Below are positions 48,764-55,447 of a DNA stretch of 64,000 nucleotides, piece by piece. Made by a program: the position numbers and the translations under genes. Every line of letters begins with the position of its first letter. Position 1 is the first letter of the stretch. Under the pieces are notes generated by a model. It did not search any database. It was not told where the DNA came from and worked only from the letters and a program-made list of their open reading frames with translations. The stretch comes from Haloimpatiens lingqiaonensis (GTDB taxonomy: Bacteria; Bacillota; Clostridia; Clostridiales; Clostridiaceae), in the NCBI RefSeq assembly GCF_044502415.1, contig NZ_CP172402.1; one strand, 5' to 3'.

Positions 48764-50267
48764 ATTTTTGCTGGAAATTTTAGAGAAAAAATTTGCATAA
48801 TAAAAGCATCCTTTTTATAATAGTTTTTACTAGAAACCAACTTAAAAAGGACGCTGATAAAATGAGTAAAAGTTATTTAAAACAATTACTTACTTATATT
48901 AATAAGATATACGATATAGGTGAAAAAATCAATAACTTAAAAGATAAAAGAATAAAATCTGATGTAAAAATTTCAACAATTACTTTTGTAGTATTATTTG
49001 GATTTATGCTTCAGATAAGAAGTTTTAATAGATTAGAGCATTGGCTAAAAAAGGTAAGTTTAAAAAAGTACTACCTAAAAAAAATTAAAATGCCTCGCAT
49101 TGATGCCGCTAGGCGCTCCTTAAGTGATTTTGATTTAGATGGATTAAAAGAAATTCATAAACATATAATAAAAACCATTGTAAAAAATAAAGTATTTAGA
49201 AATGGTACTATAGATAAATTAAAAGTAGTTGCCATAGACGGTGTAGAGCTATTTGAAAGCACTAAAAAGTGTTGTGATAAATGCCTTACAAGAGTTGATA
49301 AAAATGGAACTACTCATTATTTTCATAGAACAGTAGTATGTACAACCGTAGGTTCTGATCCACACATTATTTTAGGGCAAGAGATGCTTGAGCCTAAAAA
49401 GGACAGTTCAGATAAGGATGAGGGGGAAACTACAGGTGGCAAAAGACTAATCAGAAGACTTTATAAAGAGTATCATCATTTTGCAGATATTTTAGTTGCT
49501 GACGCTTTATATTGTAAGTCTACTTGGATTAAAGAAGTACTCTCTATAGGAATGAATGCAGTAGTAAGGGTTAAAGATGAACGACTTCATATTGTAAAAG
49601 ATGCACTAGCTTTATTTAAGTGCCGTGAGGCAGATAAAGAATGGATAGTTAATAAAAAAAATAAAAATTATTTAAAGATAAAAGCTTGGGATGAAGATAA
49701 TTTTGAAATGGCTGATTCAGAAATAAAAGTAAGGTTTATAAAGTTTATAGAAGAAATATATAATGGAGATAAAATAGAAATTAAAGAGGCATGGATTATA
49801 ACGACGGATAAATTAACGTCGGTAGAAACTTTATGGGAAATAATGCATAAAAGGTGGGACATTGAAAATAATGCTTTTCATCAGTTAAAAACAGAATGGC
49901 ATTTGAATCATTGTTTTCTTCATAGCCCTACGGGCATAGAAACAGTATTAATGTTTATAATAATAGCATTTAATCTAATGCAATTATATTTTTTTAGGTG
50001 TATAAGAAATTTTAGAAAGAAATATATGCTCCAAATAGATGTTATTGAAGATATAAGAGATGAGAGATTTATTATAGAAAATGGTTGGCATAACCCACTA
50101 TTTGTAAAAACTTAATCAAATATAAAACTGGAAATTGATTTTAAAGATTTCTTGGGGTAGGGGATAGTGTAATTATTTTTGCGACCTAACGGTCTGCGGG
50201 CTTACCAGCCCTTTAAGTAAGTGTAAAAAGATACAATTCCAGTAAAAATAAAATTTTTACTGGAATT
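48764..50267 (+). mobile_element. Insertion sequence with an IS4-type transposase (ends uncertain)
   Basis: The transposase gene is flanked on the left by TTTTTGCTGGAAATT (about 48765) and on the right by AATTCCAGTAAAAA (50235-50248), an imperfect inverted pair. The right copy itself sits in a perfect 15-bp hairpin (50235-50249 with 50253-50267). I could not find a clear target duplication, so the boundaries are provisional. Confidence 0.5.
48862..50115 (+). CDS. IS4-type DDE transposase
   Basis: From ATG 48862 (AAGGACG upstream) the protein is 417 residues. It opens with MSKSYLKQLLTYINKIYDIG and has the DDE core: Asp in VVAIDGVELFES, Asp in ILVADALYC, and Glu in RWDIENNAFHQLKTEWHL. The last block is the YREK-like signature region of IS4-type enzymes. 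The gene looks intact. A 23-codon upstream extension lacks a ribosome-binding site. It lies beside the palindromic repeat complex, which it might mobilise, but their ends do not match, so this is only a possibility. Confidence 0.85.
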   Translation: MSKSYLKQLLTYINKIYDIGEKINNLKDKRIKSDVKISTITFVVLFGFMLQIRSFNRLEHWLKKVSLKKYYLKKIKMPRIDAARRSLSDFDLDGLKEIHKHIIKTIVKNKVFRNGTIDKLKVVAIDGVELFESTKKCCDKCLTRVDKNGTTHYFHRTVVCTTVGSDPHIILGQEMLEPKKDSSDKDEGETTGGKRLIRRLYKEYHHFADILVADALYCKSTWIKEVLSIGMNAVVRVKDERLHIVKDALALFKCREADKEWIVNKKNKNYLKIKAWDEDNFEMADSEIKVRFIKFIEEIYNGDKIEIKEAWIITTDKLTSVETLWEIMHKRWDIENNAFHQLKTEWHLNHCFLHSPTGIETVLMFIIIAFNLMQLYFFRCIRNFRKKYMLQIDVIEDIRDERFIIENGWHNPLFVKT

Positions 50268-50313
50268 TAGGTGCTAAATCTCTGTATATTATAAAAATGT
50301 GTTGACAAGAGGA

Positions 50314-50342
50314 AGAATATTTATTATAATAATCATTGTCGT
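50314..50342 (+). promoter_or_regulatory. Promoter before tRNA-Ser copy 1
   Basis: GTTGACA in the stretch 50303-50308, a 17-base spacer and TATAAT around 50326-50331 form a consensus promoter. The same arrangement, with the same spacing, precedes copy 2 (TTGACA near 50468 and TATAAT near 50491). Boundaries given here span the region before the tRNA. Confidence 0.7.
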
Positions 50343-50349
50343 GAGACTC

Positions 50350-50440
50350 GGAGAGATGGTCGAGTTGGTTTAAGGCACCGGTCTTGAAAACCGGCGTGCG
50401 TGGAAGCGCACCTAGGGTTCGAATCCCTATCTCTCCGCCA
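50350..50440 (+). tRNA. tRNA-Ser (anticodon TGA), copy 1
   Basis: A 91-base tRNA with anticodon loop CTTGAAA, a long variable arm (GCGTGCGTGGAAGCGCACC), T-loop GTTCGAATC and encoded CCA. The long arm is diagnostic for serine. Confidence 0.95.
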
Positions 50441-50512
50441 TATTTAATATATAAATTAAAAAATCATTGACAATTCAATGTATATTTATTATAATATTCA
50501 TTGTCACAACTT

Positions 50513-50603
50513 GGAGAGATGGTCGAGTTGGTTTAAGGCACCGGTCTTGAAAACCGGCGTGCGTGGAAGCGCACCTAGGGTTCGAATCCCTATCTCTCCG
50601 CCA
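50513..50603 (+). tRNA. tRNA-Ser (anticodon TGA), copy 2
   Basis: It is identical in sequence to copy 1 over all 91 bases. The upstream promoter region is related but has diverged, so a duplication of promoter plus gene is likely, with the tRNA kept identical. Confidence 0.95.
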
Positions 50604-50629
50604 TAATTTAATAATAATTTTGAGGGCAT

Positions 50630-50720
50630 GGAGAAATACTCAAGTGGCTGAAGAGGCGCCCCTGCTAAGGGCGTAGGTCGGGTAACTGGCGCCCGGGTTC
50701 AAATCCCGGTTTCTCCGCCA
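50630..50720 (+). tRNA. tRNA-Ser (anticodon GCT)
   Basis: A 91-base tRNA with anticodon loop CTGCTAA, a long variable arm and encoded CCA. A terminator follows at once. Confidence 0.94.
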
Positions 50721-50721
50721 A

Positions 50722-50758
50722 AACATCTAACTTTTAGTTAGGTGTTTTTATTTTTTTG
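50722..50758 (+). terminator. Terminator of the tRNA-Ser cluster
   Basis: ACATCTAACT and AGTTAGGTGT pair with a short loop, with one G-T step, followed by a T-rich run. Confidence 0.85.
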
Positions 50759-50916
50759 AAAAACCAAGCTAAAAGCTTCTAAAAAGTTAAAATATGATTA
50801 TAATTTTATAAATCCCCTAAGTTTAGGGTATTAATAACCCTATTATAAGTTGAATGATTTTCCTTAAAGAGGTATAATTAAACCATATTATAAATATAAT
50901 TTAAGAAGGGGATATT

Positions 50917-51435
50917 ATGCTAAAAGGGAAAAAAGTTATACTAAAGTCCATGGAGAAAAAAGAAGTACCTACTATATATAATATATTATGTGATAGAGAA
51001 GTGAGGGAATTTGACGGAGCATATCTTATATTACCTGGAAAAGACTATATTATAGAAAATTTTAACGAACTTACATCGGGAAGCACTAAGTATTTAACAA
51101 TAGTTAATGAAAAGGGACTTGTTATAGGTTATATGACATATAGAGAGTGCAAGGACAGTATAAATGTTTACTCCATAGGTATAACAATAGGCAAAAATTT
51201 TTGGAGTAAGGGTTATGGTCAGGATTCTGTAAATACCTTATTGAATTATTTATTTTTAGATAGGGGAGCAATGAGGGTAGAATTAGAAGTAGTTGATTTA
51301 AATGAAAAGGCTATAAATTGCTATAAAAAGTGTGGATTTCAGGAAGAAGGAAGAAAAAGAAATAGATATTTTATTCATGGTAAATACACTAATGTAGTTA
51401 TTATGGGAATACTAAAAGAAGATTTTAAAGAATAA
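50917..51435 (+). CDS. GNAT family N-acetyltransferase (RimJ/RimL-like)
   Basis: The 172-residue protein has the GNAT fold: an early KGKKVILKSMEKKEVPTIYN strand-helix, the acetyl-CoA motif region IGITIGKNFWSKGYGQDSVNTLLNY, and VVDLNEKAINCYKKCGFQEEGRKR near the end. This is the RimJ/RimL-type subgroup. The substrate (protein terminus, drug or small amine) cannot be told. GAAGGGG precedes the ATG. It stands alone between tRNA-Ser and tRNA-Arg. Confidence 0.87.
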   Translation: MLKGKKVILKSMEKKEVPTIYNILCDREVREFDGAYLILPGKDYIIENFNELTSGSTKYLTIVNEKGLVIGYMTYRECKDSINVYSIGITIGKNFWSKGYGQDSVNTLLNYLFLDRGAMRVELEVVDLNEKAINCYKKCGFQEEGRKRNRYFIHGKYTNVVIMGILKEDFKE

Positions 51436-51636
51436 TATATTTTAATAGAGAAGCTCTCATTTTGTTCTAAGCAAGTGGGAGCTTATTTAACAGGGGATTT
51501 ATAATTAAATTTATAAGATGATAATTTTTTTTACTTTAGGGAAGAGTAAGTTTATAATATTTTTATAAAAAAAGTTTGATTTTTTCTTCATAATATGATA
51601 ATATTATAATGCTTTAAATTTAAAGTTTAATATTTT

Positions 51637-51713
51637 GCGTCAGTAGCTCAGTTGGATAGAGTAGCTGGCTACGAACCAGTTGGTCGGGAGTTCGAATCTT
51701 CTCTGACGCACCA
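51637..51713 (+). tRNA. tRNA-Arg (anticodon ACG), integration site of the neighbouring element
   Basis: A 77-base tRNA with anticodon loop CTACGAA, T-loop GTTCGAATC and encoded CCA. A terminator pair (ACCGTTGAAA with TTTCAGCGGT, 51718-51745) follows. A tyrosine integrase gene, 3' end facing the tRNA, lies about 100 bases away, as in elements inserted into a tRNA 3' end. Confidence 0.95.
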
Positions 51714-51817
51714 TACAACCGTTGAAATTATTAGGTTTCAGCGGTTTTTATTTTTTTGATAAATATAAATTTGCCCCTCATTTTGCCCCTTATAGATTTT
51801 TAATAAAAAAAAGAGGG

Positions 51818-52742
51818 TTATTTTACCCCCATATTTACATATAGATCATTTAACTTTGACGCTACTTTTTCTTTCATTTTATCCAGTACATGAGTATAGG
51901 TATCTAAGGTAATGGATATATTACTATGGCCAAGTAAATTTTGCACTGTTTTAGGGTTTTCATCTAATTCAAATAAACGTGTAGCGTATGTGTGCCTTAA
52001 GTCATGGAATTTTCTATTTTCAATTCCTGCGGCAGTAAGTATCTTTTTAAACTTTTTAAGAATATTACTGCTATCTAAATGGTTCCCAAACTCATTACAA
52101 AATACTAGATTGTTATCATGATATAGATTAGCCATTTTTAATTTTAACTTCTTTTGGGATAATCTATATTGTTTTAGTTTATTAATTAAATGGGTTGGAA
52201 TGGGTACAACTCTAATACTATTATTAGTCTTAGGAGTTTGGATAATCCCCTCGTATTTGCCAGTATCTATATTTCTTACAGTTTTATAAGTTTTATTTAC
52301 ATTAATACAAGCATTATCAAAGTCTATATCCTTCCAGGTAAGGGCAAATAATTCCCCTTGTCTTAATCCTGTATCAATAGCAGTAAGAAATAGCATTTCT
52401 AATTCATGCCCTTTTATAAATTTCATAAATTTTAATTGTTCTTCTAGGCTAAAAGGTTTTACTTCACTAATTTTATTTAATTTTTCTTTTTCTTTTTCAT
52501 TAGGTAATACAATAGCTTTTGAAAAGTCTTTTATGATTCTATTGTTATTATATGCATATCTAATACATGGAGCTATTACTTTATTAAGGTTATTTATAAC
52601 AGATACGCTTTTATTTTTGATTCAAGCTCTTTTACAGTAATACCATATATGTCTTTGGGTTTTGTAAGATTCTTATGTCTTAGTCTATAGAAATAATACT
52701 CTTTACCGTTTTTTATTTTTTCTTATATTATGTTTTAGCCAA
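51818..52742 (-). pseudogene. Tyrosine recombinase (integrase), degenerate
   Basis: The C-terminal catalytic domain is intact: Arg in DTGLRQGELFALTW, HDLRHTYATRL, LLGHSNISITLDTYTHV with the likely nucleophile Tyr in the last part. From TTG 52742 behind GGAGGTGAT the N-terminus should read M-A-K but hits a stop after four codons. Further in, NGKEYYFYRLRHKNL and GITVKELESK are in one frame and NKSVSVINNLNKVIAP in another, meeting at a T-run (52614-52618). The whole is about 308 residues, short of the usual 370-400, so the core-binding domain probably has a deletion too. It probably carried the element into tRNA-Arg and is now dead. Confidence 0.82.
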
Positions 52743-52823
52743 TGGATCACCTCCTAATTTGCAACTATTTGATGGTTGCCTCGTTACATTAGTTATAGGG
52801 ATTTGTATTTTGCAAATACCCAA

Positions 52824-53405
52824 TTATAAATTAAATGAATGGAAATCTATTTCTAAATTGTTAAATGTATTTACCTTAATCCTATGGGTGAAATTATACA
52901 TTTCTGGAGAGCCATATTCCTTATTTTCATCAAGGTTATATACAAGTATTGTTTTGTTCATAGGGTTTACTATCCAGTATTCACTAACACCATATTTTTC
53001 ATACAAGTAAGCCTTTTTTATATAGTCATTACTAGGGTTATAAGGTGATACTATTTCAATTATCATATTAGGGGCACCAGTGCAGCCCTTATCAGTTAAT
53101 TTATTCTTATCGCATATAACTGATATGTCTGGTTGCACAACATTCTTACAACTGTCTAATGGTTCATTATCATTCTTTAGTAGTACATCAAATGGAGCTG
53201 TGTATAATTCACATGGGCCATTATTAGATTTTATATAGTGGTTTATAACATAAGATAGTTCATTAATTAATTTTTGATGTATTCTTGAAGGTGGTGGAGC
53301 CATGTTGTAAATTTCCCCCTCTATAATTTCTATTGGTTCATTCTCCGAAAAGGTTTTGTAATCAGCATAGGTGTAAACTTTATTTTGAATAGTATTGTTA
53401 ATCAT
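52824..53405 (-). CDS. Uma2 family endonuclease-like protein (DUF820)
   Basis: The 193-residue protein has the Uma2 pattern: YTYADYKTFSENEPIEIIEGE, HQKLINELSYVI, QPDISVIC, then MIIEIVSPYNPSNDYIKKAYLYEKYGVSEYWIVNP. Asp in QPDI, Glu in IEIVS and the following Lys fit the PD-(D/E)xK nuclease fold. Uma2 proteins are common in cyanobacteria and present in Firmicutes; activity is generally unproven. It is between the broken integrase and the HTH regulator in the tRNA-Arg element. Its AGGAGG site precedes the ATG at 53405. Confidence 0.83.
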   Translation of the reverse strand: MINNTIQNKVYTYADYKTFSENEPIEIIEGEIYNMAPPPSRIHQKLINELSYVINHYIKSNNGPCELYTAPFDVLLKNDNEPLDSCKNVVQPDISVICDKNKLTDKGCTGAPNMIIEIVSPYNPSNDYIKKAYLYEKYGVSEYWIVNPMNKTILVYNLDENKEYGSPEMYNFTHRIKVNTFNNLEIDFHSFNL

Positions 53406-53484
53406 TATTTTTACCTCCTATTGATTTATTTGTGGTTACTTTGAATGGTGGGGTAGTAACTACATTTCGCCAGATGTTGCGAAG

Positions 53485-54189
53485 TTATTTGTTGCTTTCA
53501 TTTTGCCTTTCATCATAAAAATTAGGTTTCTTATTATGTTTTTTAAATAATTCAAAATAGATTATATCGTCAACTTGATTAATAATATTTTTTATTTCAT
53601 CTTCTGTAATATCTATTCCGTAATGATTAGAAATATCTAATATTCTCGTTTTTATAATGTTATAAAAAGCATCTCTATCAAAAATATATTGAGCAGAAAC
53701 TATCATAGGCTCAATTTTAAGATTAGTAGGTTTTATTATATCAAGCATTAATTCTGTTAATTCTAATTCACCATAACACCAATAATCATCACAGAATTTT
53801 TTACACGTATTTTCATTTACCTTATATAAGTATTTTAATAAATTTTGTTGATCATTTATTGATAAATCCTTATATGGGTGATTAATGATATCATTAATTA
53901 ATTCTTTTTTAATTCCTGTGTTATTTTGGATGTTATCTAGTGCGTTTTCATGTAATTCCAAAGTTAATAAATCTATTAATTTAAAAGTTAAGGAGTTTGT
54001 ATTATTTATTTGATGTATTGATACATTCAAAGCACCTGCTATTTTTTGTAGAGTTTCAAATTTAGGTTTTCTATCACCATTTTCATATTTCCTTATTGAA
54101 ATTTCAGATATTCCAGCGGCAGTAGCTAATTCTTTCTGAGTTAAGTTTTTATCATTTCTTAGGTTTCTAATTTTATCTCCAATATTCAT
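53485..54189 (-). CDS. XRE-type helix-turn-helix regulator (element repressor)
   Basis: The 234-residue protein begins with an HTH (NIGDKIRNLRNDKNLTQKELATAAGISEISIRKYENGDRKP, about 3-45 with usual spacing). A C-terminal helical domain of unknown type follows, without the Ser-Lys self-cleavage pair seen in CI/LexA repressors. It faces the smaller HTH gene at 54327 across a 137-bp gap with three repeats of CGATACAAAAGTATA, so it is the likely repressor that reads those sites. AGGAGG precedes the ATG. Confidence 0.85.
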   Translation of the reverse strand: MNIGDKIRNLRNDKNLTQKELATAAGISEISIRKYENGDRKPKFETLQKIAGALNVSIHQINNTNSLTFKLIDLLTLELHENALDNIQNNTGIKKELINDIINHPYKDLSINDQQNLLKYLYKVNENTCKKFCDDYWCYGELELTELMLDIIKPTNLKIEPMIVSAQYIFDRDAFYNIIKTRILDISNHYGIDITEDEIKNIINQVDDIIYFELFKKHNKKPNFYDERQNESNK

Positions 54190-54224
54190 AAAACATACCT
54201 CCTAAAAATATATTATCACAAAAA

Positions 54225-54311
54225 CGATACAAAAGTATACTAAAAAAATAAAAAAGAATTGATAACGATACAAAAGTATAATAATATTTAATTAACCGAT
54301 ACAAAAGTATA
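54225..54311. promoter_or_regulatory. Divergent control region with three copies of CGATACAAAAGTATA
   Basis: The 15-bp unit occurs at 54225-54239, 54266-54280 and 54297-54311, all in one orientation. Each contains an inverted pair ATAC-AAAA-GTAT, as expected for a dimeric HTH repressor. Unit spacing is 41 and 31 bases. The sites cover the promoters of both divergent HTH genes. Confidence 0.87.
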
Positions 54312-54326
54312 TACAGGGGTGAAATA

Positions 54327-54515
54327 GTGAACGTAAAACTTAAAAGAATAGAAAAAGGAATAAAACAACAGGATTTTGCAAAGACGTTAGGCATTTCTAA
54401 GGCAACTTTAGTAAAAATTGAAAAGGGTGAATATGACATAAGGCTTAGTCTAATGAAAAAGATAGCTGTAGCACTAGATTCTACAGTAGAAGAATTATTT
54501 TTTTCAGAAGAATAA
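54327..54515 (+). CDS. Small XRE-type helix-turn-helix protein (Cro-like)
   Basis: The 62-residue protein is just an HTH domain (KLKRIEKGIKQQDFAKTLGISKATLVKIEKGEYDIRLSLM). It resembles Cro or HipB-type partners and is divergent from the larger HTH gene. A GGGGTG site lies before the start region at 54327. It could compete with the larger repressor for the three operator sites. Confidence 0.8.
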   Translation: MNVKLKRIEKGIKQQDFAKTLGISKATLVKIEKGEYDIRLSLMKKIAVALDSTVEELFFSEE

Positions 54516-54693
54516 TTAAAAAAATTTTAAATTACAGTTATATTTTTTAAAAATAATGTGTGATTAGGTATATCATTAATAATTTATTAGTCAAGTTCTA
54601 GCATAAAATCATACTTCGCTAGTCCTAAGAAGATGTATAGGTTAAGCTCCAGGTAAAACCCACTGGAGGCTAAGGGGTTCATCATAATATGGA

Positions 54694-55037
54694 TAAAACT
54701 TTACAGAGAATTACTTCAAAGCGATGTGTTCTATAATGAAAAGCTATTAAAAGTGTTTATTTGGTGTTTATGCAAAGCGAGTCATACTAATCATATGCAA
54801 ATGGTAGGTAGACAATCTGTACCATTAGAACCTGGGCAATTTGTTACAGGCAGACTAAAAGCCGGAATAGAATTAAATATGCCACCATCTACTGCATGGG
54901 ATTATTTAAAACTTTTAGAACGTAGTGGCACTATGAATATAAAGTCCAACAACAAATTTTCTATTGTAACCATTGAAAACTGGGGAAAATATCAAAATGA
55001 CATTATGTTAGTGGTAAAATGCCCTTATAGGGCTTAA
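54694..55037 (+). CDS. Phage/plasmid replication-protein N-terminal fragment (DnaD-like), start unclear
   Basis: The frame reads WIKLYRELLQSDVFYNEKLLK and VPLEPGQFVTGRLKAGIELN, then PPSTAWDYLKLLERSGTMNI, similar to the N-terminal winged-helix part of phage replication proteins. The usual start M-x-W-I-K-L is not there: the codons before Trp are ATC ATA ATA. The first ordinary start is GTG 54726, inside the conserved part. The protein ends at about 115 residues, so the C-terminal domain is missing. It is likely a remnant of the element. Confidence 0.6.
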
Positions 55038-55447
55038 GAAAAACCACCAGCTAAGCTGGTGGATATTTATTTTAAGTTGTGGTTAAAATGCATTTTGTCG
55101 TTAATGTGTCGTTAGGTATATAGAGCTAGTTATTCAATACATTATCAATAAAAAAGTAAAATATTAAATAAAAGTAAACAAATTAGATATTTAGCCGATA
55201 ATATATTTAATAGAATTTTAATGCTAAATTAAACAACTAGGGAAATGTATTTAATTATTGAGGCACATTTCATGGCTGTTAAAGTTTAATTTGCAGTTAT
55301 CAAGTAATATATATGTTATATATTAGATGGAATATTGATAATAATTATAATATTATACTAAAATATGTGGTAAATTATTATTATAATTATTTTGAATATT
55401 ATAAATATAGTGTTTTTTATCTTTTTATTAAGGGGGAGATAAGAAAA
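55038..55447. other. Intergenic region at the end of the tRNA-Arg element
   Basis: A stem CCACCAG/CTGGTGG (55047-55065) with a T-rich tail is a likely terminator of the fragment before it. A short GTTGTGGTTAAAAT (55077-55090) resembles the dispersed repeat at 47740. The remaining 350 bases are AT-rich and hold the chemoreceptor promoter; I see no second copy of the tRNA-Arg 3' end that would mark the far attachment site. Confidence 0.55.

Noticed and set aside
48394..50267. Hairpin copy B as the left end of the insertion sequence
   Set aside because: Its sequence does not recur at the right end of the transposase gene, so there is no evidence that the two form one unit.
52759..53010. An 83-codon plus-strand frame
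   Set aside because: It is antisense to the conserved Uma2 gene and has no recognisable domain.
55038..55447. A c-di-GMP riboswitch before the chemoreceptor gene
   Set aside because: The conserved GEMM core segments are absent; the stretch is AT-rich without a suitable fold.
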